A stretch of 64,000 bases of DNA, taken from Megascapheus bottae (taxonomy: Eukaryota > Chordata > Mammalia > Rodentia > Geomyidae). Where the stretch lies: the NCBI GenBank assembly GCA_024803745.1, contig JANJXV010000040.1, positions 4,345,920 to 4,409,919 on the forward strand. The letters run 5' to 3'. This document shows, piece by piece, positions 1-11,507 of the stretch. Each line of letters begins with the position of its first letter. Within the stretch, counting starts at the first letter, position 1. The position numbers and the translations under genes are program-made. Under the pieces are notes generated by a model. It did not search any database. It was not told the origin of the DNA and saw nothing but the letters and a program-made list of their open reading frames with translations.

Positions 1-183
1 GTTTTTTTTCCAGTCCAGGGGCTTGAACTCAGGGCCTGAGCACTGTTCTTGGACTTTCTCAAGGCTGGAGCTCTACCACGTGAGCCTCAGCACCACTTCT
101 GGCTTTTTTCTGTGTATGTGGTACCGAGGAATCGAACCCTGGTCTTCATGTATGGTAGGCGAGCACTCTACCTCTAGGCCCGA
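1..183 (-). repeat. ID-Geo SINE
   Basis: Starts with the complement of a poly(A) tail, then the Geo monomer and the tRNA-like ID monomer with B-box complement ggaatcgaacc near 127-140. Truncated at the tRNA 5' end. Confidence 0.8.
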
Positions 184-534
184 TATTTGTCCCTTGCCCC
201 AACACACACACTTTGCCATTTTAGTGTCCTTACTCTGTAAAATCTAAAAGACAAAAGCTCCAGCATGAGAGACTTTCTCAGCCGGATATGAGCCCTGCGC
301 GAGTGGAACGTTTCTGATTTTGCTTTTTGAGGGGATGGAGGGTTTGCCACCATGTGGGGGGGGGTGGTCTGTTTTGTTCCAGACATTTGCCACTGCAAGC
401 CAGCCCACATGGCCCTGAAAAACCAGGGCCGAGGGACAGAGGTACAGAGGTGTGTGCCAGCCACCCGCCTCCATTCTGGGAATGGAACTCAGGCAGACGA
501 CCGACGACAGAGCTATGAGTCAATCAACAGGTAG
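184..534. other. Unique sequence, no gene seen
   Basis: Short open frames only, on both strands; no splice-flanked conserved segment recognised. Confidence 0.5.
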
Positions 535-735
535 AGAGATACATACATACATGACTGGGGGGGGGATGGAGGGAAGGAGGGAGAGAGAGAGGGAGTATGG
601 CTATAGATAGTCGGAAAATGGTAGTTAGATAGATGATTAATAGATAAGATAGCTAAATGATGGATTCATAGGTGACTGATAGGTAACAGATAGATAAATA
701 AGTGCTAGACAGATAGATAGATGGATAGATAGATG

Positions 736-778
<43 letters not shown>

Positions 779-1262
779 GGATGGATAGATGGATAGATAG
801 ATAGATGGATAGATAGATAGATAGATAGATAGATAATTGATAAATGACATACCTAGGGGACAGATCATAGGTAAATAGGCAGACAGATGGCACACCGTGG
901 AGTTATGCAGACAGATAATAATTAAGAGGTAGGTAAACAAATGGCGACAGCTGAGAGTCACATAGATGAAAGACAGACAGACAGATGGATAGATAGATGG
1001 ATGGATATAGACAGATGGATGGATGAATATTTGGATAAACAGATGAAAGACAGATAGACAGACAGACAGATAGATGGACAGGCAGACAGAGAGATAAGAC
1101 AGACGGATAGACACATAGATGAACAGACAGACAGATGGATCTTTGGATAAATAGATGGATAGATATTTGGATAGAGAGACAGACAGATAAATGGATAGAT
1201 AGACTGATGGGCAGGCAGACAGACAGACGGATAGATGGATAGACGATAAATAGCTGATGGAT
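535..1262. repeat. GATA/GATG/GACA tetranucleotide array
   Basis: Begins with a GGGA-rich stretch, then interrupted (GATA)n, (GATG)n and (GACA)n blocks; reverse frames read as runs of Tyr-Leu-Ser-Ile and are not genes. Confidence 0.95.
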
Positions 1263-1985
1263 TAAACGCATCGATTTGAGGCCTGCACCCCACGTGATAT
1301 TTGTGTTTCTGGACCTGGTTCACTTTGGGTACCACGTCCTGGGCCTGTGGTGTAACACGCCAGCCCTGGGGGCGTGGGTTCCCCTGGGAACTCTGCCGTG
1401 GAGAGGAGCCACGTGGGTGCCCACGATGGAGGGCGTCCCGGCCAGAAACCCCAGCTCCCCCCCTCCCTGCCCCCCCACGCCTGCCTGCATCTGCCTATCG
1501 GCCTTGCAAGAAGCCAGCTTCCTCCTCCTGCCAAAATCGCGGGTGTCTGTCCTGCCCTGGGGACAGGGGACACCGGGAGGTTCACAGAAAGCCACGGAGA
1601 CACGGCCACTCCCCAACCGGCCCCGCCAGCCACACACACAGACAAACCAGGCGTGCCTTGCAATTCTGGCTTCGAGGTCAATGTCACCGGGGGGGGGGGG
1701 GGGGGGGGGTCTGAGCTCCCCAAACCTGTCTGTCAGTTGCAGAAATGCCAGGAATTAAATAAACACATAAAAATTCAAGAGGGGGAGGGAGGAGCGGAAA
1801 TGGAAAATCCGTCTCCTCTCCTCCCCTGCTGAAAACTGGACGCTTGCAGAGGGCCAGGCGGGGAAAGGGGAGACTGGAAGAAGTCAGCTATGACCAACAG
1901 CGCGTCACGGCGCAGGCCACCAGCTGGGGACAACTGGTGACAATAAAGATTCTGCCTTCTAATGCATTCGCCATGGCTGAATATT
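1263..1985. other. Unique GC-rich sequence, with a poly(G) run
   Basis: Contains a G run at about 1689-1709 and no recognisable exon; open frames here have no family match I know. Confidence 0.45.
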
Positions 1986-1989
1986 CTAC

Positions 1990-2500
1990 CTCCTCCTCTT
2001 CTCCTGCCGCCTCCCTCCCTCCCTCCCTCCCTCTCGTTCTCTGCCTCTCTCAGTCTCTGTTTCTGTCTCTGTCTCTATCTGTCTCTCTGTCTTCCTCTTT
2101 CTGTCTCTGTCTGTCTCTCTCAGGCTCCATCTCTGTTTCTCAGGCTCTTTTTCTCCATCTCAGTCTCTGTCTCTGTCTCTGTCTTCCTCTCTACCTCTCT
2201 CCCAGTCTGTGTCTGTCTCTCTCTGTCTGTCTCTCTCTGTCTTTCTCAGTCTCAGCCTCAGAGTCTCTGTCTGTCTCTCCGTCTCTCCTCTCTGTCTTTC
2301 TCAGTCTCTGTCTGTCTCTCTCCGTCTCTGTCTGTCTCTGTCTCTCTCCATCTCTGTCTGTCTCTGTCTCTCTCACTCTCAGTCTCAGTCTCTCTGTCTC
2401 AGTCTCTGTCTGTCTCTCTCCGTCTCTGTCTGTCTCTGTCTCTCTCCGTCTCAGTCTCTGTCTCTGTCTGTCTTTTCTCAGTCTCTCTCACGTCTCTCTG
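1990..2500. repeat. Polypyrimidine TCTG/TCTC array
   Basis: (TCTGTC)n and (TCTCTC)n mixture, pyrimidine-rich on the plus strand. Confidence 0.95.
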
Positions 2501-2820
2501 GCCTGCGGGTCCCCGGGAATCCGTGCAGCATTTAGCTGAGCAGCTATGCCCGGCTGGTTTCTCATGCCTGTCCCTGTGCCATTTGCCATCAGTCTCCTCC
2601 CGGCCTGGCTGGCTGGGGGTTGGGGGGTGAGAGAAGCATCAAATGCTGCCTCCAGCTACCCAGGACGGCGCCCCCGTCCCCCAGAACAACGCTGCACCCC
2701 AAAAAGCTTCCTTCCCATGGTAAAGACACCAGCTGACCAGCCCCGGGCGCCAGGAACACGGCTGTTTCTGTGCTTAGCATCAATGAGACGAAACACATTC
2801 CAGGCTCCAATTATACATAC

Positions 2821-2868
2821 AGTGTGTGTGTGTGTGTGTGTGTGTCTGTCTGTCTGTCTGTCTGTCTG
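2821..2868. repeat. (TG)n(TCTG)n microsatellite
   Basis: TG run then TCTG run, forming the tail of the adjoining minus-strand SINE. Confidence 0.95.
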
Positions 2869-3083
2869 GGTCTTGAACTCAGGGCCTGGGCGCTGTCCCT
2901 GAGCTTCTTTCCCTCCAGGCTGGCGCTCTACCCCTTGAACCACGGCTCCACGTCTGGTTTTCTGGTGGTTCCCTGGAGATCAGAGTCTCCTGGACTTTCC
3001 TGCCCAGGCTGGCTTTGAACCTCGATCCTCAGATCTCAGCCTCCTGAGGAGCCGGGGTGACAGGCCAGAGCCACCAGCCAGGG
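2866..3083 (-). repeat. B1-like-Geo SINE
   Basis: Reverse orientation; Geo monomer then B1-like part with tgaacctcgatcctcagatc. Its 3' tail is the TG/TCTG microsatellite at 2821-2868. Confidence 0.8.
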
Positions 3084-3560
3084 ATCAAATTCTCCTCGGC
3101 GCTCTGACAGACTCCAAGCAATTAAAACAACCAGGGTTTGCCAAGAACCCTGGCGAACGCAGGTACGGTTTTAGTTCAACGCTATTTGCCTTTGCAGCGG
3201 GCGTGGGCAGGGGAGAGGAAGACGCGGGGAGTGTTTTTTCTCACAGCTGACTTTCTCCTGTTCGCACCTCGCCGCCCCGAAATATCTTTCCTGAAAAGAC
3301 ACATCCGGGAGCCCCGGGAGAGAAAAAGGCTGCCCACCGAATGCACAAACCCAACCACGGCCCCCTTGCCCTTTCTCCTGCCCGCCACGCTTTCCTCTGT
3401 CAATTATGAAATGGGGGGGGGAGATTTACAAAGAGGGGTTTTAAGAAAAAGCTTTGTCTTTCCTGGTGCACACCAGGCCGCCGGGTCCCCGAGTTCTTGG
3501 AGGCTTTCCCCATGTTAGTGTCCAGTGTCGCTTTCAGAGTATGTGTGGGCCTACTGGGTG
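3084..3560. other. Unique sequence, no gene seen
   Basis: Open plus frames exist but lack splice-flanked conservation that I can recognise. Confidence 0.4.
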
Positions 3561-3561
3561 C

Positions 3562-3725
3562 TGGCACACACGCATGCATACACGCACACACAGACACACA
3601 CGCACACGCACACACACACAGGCACACACATGCACACACACAGACACACAGACATACACACACACACATGCACACACACAGACACACAGACATACACACA
3701 CACATGCACACACAGGCACACACAC
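3562..3725. repeat. (CA)n with CAGA and CATG interruptions
   Basis: Imperfect dinucleotide array with a repeated higher-order block containing acacagacatacacac. Confidence 0.95.
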
Positions 3726-4149
3726 GCCTCTTACCCGACTTGCCCACGCCGGCTCTCCCAAACACTGCCAGTCTGACCTCGTTGCTCTTCGCCATGGCTG
3801 GACACGCGTGGACTCTGGCTGGCGGGGCCGAGCGACTGTGTCCCCCTCTGGTCTGGGATCAGGGGGTCATGGCAGGGCTCAGAGGAGGCCTCGGTCCTGG
3901 AAAGCACGCGCGGATGGAGAGACCTCGTGAGTGGGGGTGCAGCCCTGGTCCTGCTCTGTTCAGCAGGGCTGACAGGGCCCGTGGGGTGGGGGGTCTCCAC
4001 AGTCACCGGAAAGAGGACAAACCCACGCCCGGGTTCTCCATGACCTCGGCAGACAGGAACACGCGTGGGAAGGGGCCTTCTCCCCTGAGGACCACGGGTG
4101 CCGGGGTCTCCGCCCACGCGGGATGGGGACGGGTCGGGTGGGTCGCGCC
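3726..4149. other. Unique GC-rich sequence, no gene seen
   Basis: Flank between the CA array and the GGACCCCAC array; the open frames extend into the arrays. Confidence 0.4.
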
Positions 4150-4612
4150 CAGCTGCCCATGGACCCCACGGACCCCCACGGAACCCCACGGACCCCATGG
4201 ATCCCCACGGACCCCACGGAACCCCAAGGACCCCATGGATCCCCACGGATCCCACGGACCCCCACAGACCCCACGGATCCCCACGGACCCCCACGGACCC
4301 CACGGATCCCCACGGATCCCCACGGACCCCCACGGACCCCACGGATCCCCACGGATCCCCACGGACCCCACGGACCCCACGGACCCCCACGGACCCCACG
4401 GATCCCCACGGACCCCACGGACCCCATGGATCCCCACGGATCCCCACGGACCCCCACGGACCCCCACGGACTCCACGGACCCCACGGACCCCCACGGACC
4501 CCACGGACCCCACGGACCCCCACGGACCCCCACGGACTCCACGGACCCCACGGACCCCCACGGACCCCACGGACCCCACGGACCCCACGGACCCCACGGA
4601 TCCCGCGGCCCC
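4150..4612. repeat. 9/10-bp minisatellite
   Basis: Units GGACCCCAC, GGACCCCCAC and GGATCCCCAC alternate; one CpG per unit; about 48 units. Confidence 0.95.
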
Positions 4613-4867
4613 CGCGCGCCCCGCCGCCCTCCTCTCCGCCCCGCGCAGACCCGGTCCGCCCCCCCTCGGCCCCGCCGCGCTCACCCGTCCCGGCCCCGCC
4701 GCGCTGGCGTCCCCGTCCGGGTCTCCGGGTCCCCGTCCCGGTTCCTGTCTCGTCTCCAGGCCGCGGCGCCGGCTCGCAAGGCACCGATGGACTGCGGCGG
4801 CGCGGGACCTGCGCCCCAACCACGGCGCCGACGCGCGCGCCCCCTGCCGCCGGGCCGAGGGACCTGC
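4613..4867. promoter_or_regulatory. CpG-island core between minisatellites
   Basis: Very dense CpG (runs such as ccgcgcgccccgccg, gccgcggcgccggc, gccgacgcgcgcgcc) without tandem structure, flanked by CpG-rich arrays on both sides. It lies 6.3 kb upstream of PTPRO exon 2 on the same strand, so it may be a PTPRO promoter, but no signal-peptide exon was recognised here. Confidence 0.35.
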
Positions 4868-5175
4868 GTCCCGGAACCCCCGGAACCCCCGGAACCCCGA
4901 GCCCCGGAACCCCCGGAACCCCGAGCCCCGGAATCCCCGGAACCCCAGGAACCCCGAGACCCGGACCCCAAGACCTGGACCCCGAGCCCCGGAACCCCCG
5001 GAATTCCCGGAACCCCCGGAACCCCGAGCCCCGGAACCCCCGGAACCCCCGAGATCCAGACCCCAAGACCCGGAACCCCGAGCCCCAGACCCCGAGCCCC
5101 GGACCCCGAGCCCCGGAACCCCCGGAACCCTCGAGACCCGGACCCCAAGACCTGGACCCCGAGCCCAGGACCTGT
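4868..5175. repeat. GGAACCCCC-type minisatellite
   Basis: Units such as ggaacccccggaaccccgag and ccccaagacctggaccccg; short period about 9-12 bp with higher-order blocks. Confidence 0.9.
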
Positions 5176-6112
5176 GCGCCCTGTGATCTCTGCGCCCCGG
5201 GATCTGTGCGCCCCGGGACCCTGTGCGCCCCGGGATCTGTGCGCCCCGGGATCTGTGCGCCCCGGGATCTGTGCGCCCCGGGACCCTGTGCGCCCCGGAT
5301 CTGTGCGCCCTGGGACCCTGTGAGCCCCGGACCTGTGCGCCCTGGGATCTGTGCGCCCCGGGACCCTGTGCGCCCGGGACCTGTGCGCCCTGGGATCTGT
5401 GCGCCCCGGGACCCTGTGCGCCCCGGTCCTGTGCGCCCCGGACCTGTGCGCCCCGGGATCTGTGCGCCCCGGACCTGTGCGCCCTGGGATCTGTGCGCCC
5501 CGGGATCTGTGCGCCCCGGACCTGTGCGCCCTGGGATCTGTGCGCCCCGGGATCTGTGCGCCCCGGGACCCTGTGCGCCCCGGGACCCTGTGCGCCCCGG
5601 GATCTGTGCGCCCCGGGATCTGTGCGCCCCGGACCTGTGCGCCCCGGGATCTGTGCGCCCCGGGATCTGTGCGCCCCGGGACCCTGTGCGCCCCGGGATC
5701 TGTGCGCCCCGGGATCTGTGAGCCCCGGGACCCTGTGCGCCCCGGTCCTGTGCGCCCCGGACCTGTGCGCCCCGGGATCTGTGCGCCCCGGGATCTGTGC
5801 GCCCCGGACCTGTGAGCCCCGGACCTGTGCGCCCTGGGATCTGTGCGCCCCGGGATCTGTGCGCCCCGGGATCTGTGCGCCCCGGGATCTGTGCGCCCCG
5901 GGACCCTGTGCGCCCCGGGACCCTGTGCGCCCCGGGACCCTGTGCGCCCCGGGATCTGTGCGCCCCGGGATCTGTGCGCCCCGGGACCCTGTGCGCCCCG
6001 GGATCTGTGCGCCCCGGGATCTGTGAGCCCCGGACCTGTGCGCCCTGGGACCTGTGAGTCCCCGACCTGTGCGCCTCGGACTTGTGCGCCCTGGACCTGT
6101 GTGCCCTGAGTG
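5176..6112. repeat. CpG-dense 15-17-bp minisatellite
   Basis: Unit ctgtgcgccccgggatc with variants ctgtgcgccccgggacc and ctgtgcgccccggac; about 58 units, each with two CpGs. Confidence 0.95.
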
Positions 6113-6431
6113 GCGGAGGTGGCAGGCCTGGTTTCCTCTGTTTCACGGGACACCAGCCTGCCGGGCTAACCTGGCCCTTGCCTGCGGCCTTGTCTGCGGG
6201 CCGCGTTCGCAGCGGCCGCGGTTTGAAGACGAAGGCCGGGGTCGCAGCTCTGGTCCTGGGAGGAGACGATGAAGACAAAGGTCTCGGGTCTCGGGTTAGG
6301 CCCCGAGCTCGCACCCCGCTCCCCTACACACACCTCAGGACTCCCTGTGGACTGAGCGGACTCGGGGAAGAGCAAAGGGAATTTCAGTCGACAAACGGAC
6401 GGAGAAGTCACCTTCTGCAGTGCCCCCACAC

Positions 6432-6613
6432 TGTCTGCCTGGTCTGTCTGTTCAGTCTGTCTGTCTGGTCTGTTGGTCTGTCTGCCTGCCTGCCTGCCTG
6501 TCTGGTCTGTCGTCTGTCTGTCTGTCTGCCTGTCTGCCTGTCTGCCTGCATGTCTGTCTGTCTTGTCTGTCAGTGTGTCTGTCTGTCTGCCTGCCTGCCT
6601 GCCTGCCTGCCTG

Positions 6614-6653
<40 letters not shown>

Positions 6654-6915
6654 GCCTGCCTGCCTGCCTGCCTGCCTGCCTTGTCTGTCTGTCTGCCTGC
6701 CTGCCTGCCTGCCTGTCTTGTCTTGTCTGTCTGTCTGTCTGCCTGCCTGCCTGCCTGTCTGTCTGGTCCGCCTGCCTGTCTGTTTGTCTGTCTGGTCTGC
6801 CTGTCTGTCTGTCTGGTCTGTCTGCCTGCCTGCCTGCCTGTCTGTCTCTCTGTCTGTCTGTCTGGTCTGTCCCCCTATCTGCCTGTCTGTCTGCCTGCCT
6901 GTCTGTCTGTCTGTA
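6432..6915. repeat. (TGTC/TGCC)n tetranucleotide array
   Basis: Alternating ctgt and ctgc blocks; the reading frame repeats Cys-Leu-Ser-Val / Cys-Leu-Pro-Ala, not a protein. Confidence 0.95.
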
Positions 6916-6966
6916 TAGACTTTCTTCCTTAAACCACTCAATGACACCACAATTCAATTCACACTC

Positions 6967-6991
6967 TGTGTGTGTGTGTGTGTGTGTGTGT
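6967..6991. repeat. (TG)n
   Basis: Tail of the adjoining minus-strand SINE. Confidence 0.95.
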
Positions 6992-7004
6992 GACTGATTG
7001 AGTC

Positions 7005-7186
7005 CTGGGTCTTGAACTCAGGGCCTGAACACTGTCCCCGAGCTTCTTTCCCTCCAGCTTGGTGCTCTACCCCTTGAACCACAGCTCCACGTCTGGTTTT
7101 CTGGTGGTTCACTGGAGATCAGAGTCTCATGGACTTTCTTGCCCGGGCTGGCTTTGAACCTGTGATCCTCAGATCTCAGCTTCCTG
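7005..7186 (-). repeat. B1-like-Geo SINE
   Basis: Geo half complete, B1-like half ends at agatctcagcttcctg; tail is the (TG)n at 6967-6991. Confidence 0.8.
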
Positions 7187-7743
7187 TGTGTGTGTATGCA
7201 TATATGTTTATATATACTCTCTATATATCCGTATGTACGTATATATGGATTGGCCCCTGCTCTAGACTCAAAGAGGGAGGACAAGAGGAAGAACTTTCCC
7301 TACCCTGCTTCTTTCTGGTGTAACCTGTGGGTAGAAGTCCCAGTGGTTGCATGGCTTGCAGGAAGAGGAGCGAGTTCTCAGGCGTATTTTCCTCCATGCT
7401 ACAGGAAGCGTGTCTTTGGATAATTTCTACCTCTGGGTCCCGTGATGCCTTTTGCCCAAAGATCCTAAAAACAGGCGATGGATTGAATTAAGAAACTCGG
7501 GTGTTTTGTTTTTTTAGTCTTGTCAGAGGCACCACTGACCCGGGAGTGAAATTCAGCGCCTCCACTTCCCTTGCTCTTTATTTTTCTTACGGAGGGAAAT
7601 TAAAAAATAACTTCTAAGGGGAAGTTGGTGGGTGGTTGGGTAGAATGTCATTTATCTGTTGTTTTCTTTCAAAGGGTGGAAAATGGAATTATCTGGCGGT
7701 TGGAACAGCCAGCATACCGGCTAACTAGAAAATGGCAGACCCT
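7187..7743. other. Unique AT-richer sequence, no gene seen
   Basis: Includes a short TATATG/TATACG stretch near 7195-7245. Confidence 0.45.
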
Positions 7744-7951
7744 GGGGCCGGGAGTGTGGCCGAGTGGTAGAGTGCTTGCCTGGCGTGCACGAAGACCCGG
7801 GTTTGATTCCTTGGTACCACATACATAGAAAAGGCCAGAAATGGTGCTGAGGCTCAAGTGGTAGAGCTCTAGCCTTGAGAAAATCCAAGGACAGTGCTCA
7901 GGCCCTGAGCTCAAGCCCAGGACTGGCAAAAATAATAAATAAATAAATAAG
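7744..7951 (+). repeat. ID-Geo SINE, nearly complete
   Basis: From ggggccgggagtgtggccga through the tRNA-like B box (gggtttgattcc) and Geo monomer to an (AAATA)n tail. Confidence 0.85.
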
Positions 7952-8524
7952 TTTCTAGGGGCAATGCAGAAGAAATGGCCCAGTTTTATGGCAAAATTTC
8001 AGTGAACTAAAAGCCTCCCCCCCCACACTGCATGTTTTAAATTGTTCTGAAAAGACTTGAAAAGTTTTTAATAGCAGAGAGAGAAAGAGAGAGAGAGCGA
8101 GCCCTGCCATTACCAACAGGTGAAAGGCGATTGAATCCTCTGAGATGATAACGTGCAGTATCGGAGCGGAATAGACTTTTAATTGGAAAAAGTCCATGGA
8201 TTAATATTCTACACAACGCGGTTATGAGCAGAGGCAAGGCGTGCATTCTTCGCAGAAGCAGAGATAACAGCATATTCCAGTTTTCGTGTAAGCGTGGTGG
8301 CAGTTTTGCTGTGCAGTTCTGAAATGTTTTATGTCTAATTTCAGAAAAGCATATATATATATATAAAATTGAGTAAGCACATTCATACGTATTAGCAATT
8401 AGGATCCTTAAAAACAATTTTCTTCTCTGAATTTGTCGCCGTGGCTGGCTGGGGGATTTTCCTATTCAGTAACCATATGTGCAAACTGTTGGCTTTGGTC
8501 TTTTTTTTTTTTAATGAGGCCAAT
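7952..8524. other. Unique AT-rich sequence between two ID-Geo SINEs
   Basis: GA run at about 8078-8098 and short (TA)n at 8350; nothing else recognised. Confidence 0.45.
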
Positions 8525-8743
8525 TAAAATTTCATTCTTTTTTTTTTTTTTTTTTGCCAGTCCTGGGCTTGAGCTCAGGGCCTGAGCACTGTCCTTGGAC
8601 TTTCTCAAGGCTAGAGCTCTACCACTTGAGCCTCAGCACCACTTCTGGCTTTTGTCTATGTATGTGGTACTGAGGAATTGAACCCCGGTCTTCATGCATG
8701 CTAGGCAAGCACTTTAACCACTAGGCCACACTCCCGGCACTGA
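8525..8743 (-). repeat. ID-Geo SINE, complete
   Basis: Long T tract, then ccagtcctgggcttgagctc through to ccacactcccggcac; both monomers present. Confidence 0.85.
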
Positions 8744-9411
8744 GAGAAATTTTGACAAGTCTTGACCGCCTGTCTTCGGGGTTGGTTTCCGCCCGCGTAT
8801 CGTTTTGGACGCCCACAAAGGGCTCTTGGGTGTTGCTGTCTGCGCTGCTGTCCTGAGACAGTGCTGTTCTGGTGTCACGGTGTGTGAGGTGGAGAAGGTG
8901 GTACTTGGTCCAATCTCAGTGTGTGTCACTCCTCACTCCGCACGTCGGGGAGAACGCGTGTCCTCTGTGTCACTTCCCGTGACTGATTCTGGATCCATCC
9001 ACTTCCCTGCACATGACACGCGTTGGCTCTTTCCATCGACCGTGTATTGGGGTCACCGCGTGGGGGTCTGCGCGTCTGTGGTGGGGTGTCCGGGCTGCTT
9101 CCCTGTCTTGGCTCTTGTGTGAAGGGCGGCAGGGAACACGGTTGTGCTGGCGTCTTCATCACATCCTGGTTCGCCGGGCTCGGGAGGGCTGGGTGTTTGA
9201 GTGACTGTTTCTACCCACCTCTGTCACCTCGCTGGAAAATTCACTCTCACCTCCACGGCGGACAGTGGGCCTCGTGGCATGGTAGAATGGAATGTTCCGG
9301 GTGTGCCCCAAAAAACTGGCGAAGCAATGATCTGGGGATCATTGCAGCAGAGTCTCGAGATGGGCGGACACACGTGAATCCCGATTTCTCAGCCGCATGG
9401 TTTAATGCAAG

Positions 9412-9447
<36 letters not shown>

Positions 9448-10186
9448 TCATCTGTCTCAGGAGAAGCCCCCCAGTTTCTGGAGATTCTTTTTTTTTCATT
9501 GCTTTTTATGTGTAAGATGGCTCTTTGGAAATGTTCTTGCAGAAATGCAACAGAATCTGTGAGACGCATGCAGATGCCGAGACGCATGCATGCGTTCCTA
9601 CATGCAAATGCATGCATTCGGGTGCAGCTGTGAAACTGCAGGCCCACAGTCCGCGCCGCGCTGCGTGGAGGGGGGCCGCCCCTCCTCCATAATAGACTGT
9701 CCTCTCCAAATGTGGGAAATGGTTCGGGCGGGCGCGCGTGACTAAGCCTGAGGAATCCTGCACGTCACCGCCCCGACGGGCACTTGAAAAAGGTGATCGT
9801 GTTACTGGAAAAAAAAAAAATCCACGTGGAGTCTGCAACCTGCTCTGTCGGCAGCGTGAACGAACGGATGCGGACAAGGTAAGGCCTTTGCCGTCGTTAA
9901 GAAAGACGCCAGCATGATTCCCCAGGGAACCCACTCTTCAACCAGATCCGGTGTGGGTGGTCAAACCCCTGGCTCCTCATCAAGCACACACTTTGTTCTT
10001 GGTGGGGGCGGCAGCACTTTCCTGAAGAATACTTCTTTGAATGGGAGGGTGTTTTAAAAAGTAACTGCCTGCCGGGGACTTCCCTGCTGATTTCAGTCCT
10101 TCCTGGTCTTTCATTAGTTCATTGGCTGTCATGGACAATACCTGAGGTGATGTAAATCGAGACGTCATAGCCCACGTGAGATACAT
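8744..10186. other. Unique sequence with GT tract and CATGCA cluster
   Basis: (GT)n at 9415-9447 and a cluster of gcatgc/atgcat palindromes at 9562-9622 with one octamer atgcaaat at 9602-9609. No exon recognised. Confidence 0.45.
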
Positions 10187-10372
10187 ATCACGTATACACC
10201 ATGTTTACCTTATATCTATCATAGATCATATATACCACGTATAATATATCACATAGCACATATATATATACCATATATCACATAGCACATATATCACATA
10301 TTGTATATATCATGTGTCATATATATCATTCATCACATATAGATCATATATCATGTGTATCATATATATAGA
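10187..10372. repeat. AT-rich ATATCACAT repeat
   Basis: Degenerate repeats of atatatcacata and catatatatcat. Confidence 0.85.
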
Positions 10373-10556
10373 TATTGGTGGTGGACAATTAGAGGGATGA
10401 GTAAGGATTCCTGCAGAAGAGAAATCGGAGCAGTAAATTAAGTCACTCAAGGTACCCTGAATTCATCGTGGATCGTTCATTCATTGTTAATCGTTTGTGG
10501 AGAGAAGTAGCACGATTTTCTCAGTGATGACTGCTTTTCACTGCTGATGAGCGAGA

Positions 10557-10605
10557 GAGAAAGAGAGAGGGAGGGAGGGAGGGAGGGAGGGAGGGAGGGA
10601 GGGAG
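10557..10605. repeat. (GGGA)n
   Basis: Pure [13 protein letters not shown] after a GA stretch. Confidence 0.95.
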
Positions 10606-10737
10606 TCACGTGTTTGCAGTCTTTTCCCAGGAAGTTCGTGGATGCCAGGGTGTCGTCTTCCTGGCTTAGCGGAATGCGGGATTTTCTAGAAATGAAGTAT
10701 CTCAGTGACTCTGTGACTGTGGATTGTTGGTGTGTGC

Positions 10738-10761
10738 ACTGTGTGTGTGTGTGTGTGTGCA
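10738..10761. repeat. (TG)n
   Basis: Tail of the adjacent minus-strand SINE. Confidence 0.9.
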
Positions 10762-10774
10762 AAACCCACACGTG

Positions 10775-10968
10775 GGCCAGTCTGGGGCTGGAGCTCAGGG
10801 CGCCGTCCCCGGGTTTTTGTGCTGGAGCCTTCGTGGCGCTCTGCCACTTGAGCCACAGCGCCCCTTCCAGCCTTTTGCTGGGTCACTGGAGATGAGAGTC
10901 TCAGGGACTTTCCTGCTCAGGGCTGGCTTCGAACTGGGATTGTCACATCTCAGACTCCTGAGGTCACT
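10775..10968 (-). repeat. B1-like-Geo SINE, diverged
   Basis: ggctggagctcagggcgccg to cagactcctgagg; (TG)n tail just upstream at 10738. Confidence 0.7.
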
Positions 10969-11005
10969 TACTCTCTCTTGGGTGGAGAAAAGGCCTCAAA
11001 GCTTT

Positions 11006-11008
<3 letters not shown>

Positions 11009-11049
<41 letters not shown>
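11009..11049. repeat. (CA)n
   Basis: Pure CA run about 170 bp upstream of the PTPRO exon 2 acceptor. Confidence 0.95.
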
Positions 11050-11050
<1 letters not shown>

Positions 11051-11215
11051 ATGTACCTATGTGTATATAAAACTAGATGTGGCTGTCGTTACGCAGTTAC
11101 CTAGTGATAGCTCTGTTGTTATAGTTATGGTTATATATGTCACCTTCTGGTCCACCATGGGATTTCCCCCTTTCCCTCCCCCTTTCCCTCCCCCCCCTCT
11201 CTCCCTCCTCCTCAG

Positions 11216-11507
11216 GTCGCCCTCGCTCCAGGCACGTCTCAGGGCTGGGAATGTCATCCTGGAATGTCATCTCTAGAGGCTTCCGACATGGCCTCCCACG
11301 TCCCACGGGGGGTGGCGGCGGCGGGGGCCTGTGGGTACGTGGTGAGGATCACGGGGGAATCCAGAAACTTCTTCCTGCCGTTCCAGGCCTTCAGCAGCCA
11401 CCCCCCCTCCGCCACCCCTCGTCATGGCCTGTGCTACGTCCTCAGCCGGCTGGTGACAGCTGGGGACTCTACCAGCAAACCCTCCACGTCCGTCCCCATC
11501 CTCACAA
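11216..11507 (+). CDS. PTPRO: PTPRO ectodomain exon 2
   Basis: PTPRO (GLEPP1) is a receptor-type tyrosine phosphatase of podocytes and neurons. After a long pyrimidine tract and cctcag acceptor, an open frame in phase 0 encodes SLEASDMASHVPRG, then YVVRITGESRNFFLPFQAF, HGLCYVLSRLV and STSVPILT. These match human [45 protein letters not shown] and RSITVLT. The end homologous to human is ACA A at 11507, but the next bases are gcaggc, a GC and not a GT donor. A GT donor in the same phase lies 6 nt further on (exon end 11513). Many replacements favour Gly, Ala, Pro and Arg. Confidence 0.8.

Noticed and set aside
3497..6314. Long Pro/Arg-rich and Cys-Ala-Pro-rich frames at 3.5-6.3 kb
   Set aside because: Artefacts of GC-rich minisatellites without stop codons; no domain or splice structure recognised.
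6082..6918. Cys-Leu-Ser-Val repeat frame
   Set aside because: Direct translation of the TGTC/TGCC tetranucleotide array.
7744..7820. Possible tRNA gene
   Set aside because: A- and B-box-like sequence belongs to the ID monomer of a SINE, followed by the Geo monomer and an A-rich tail.
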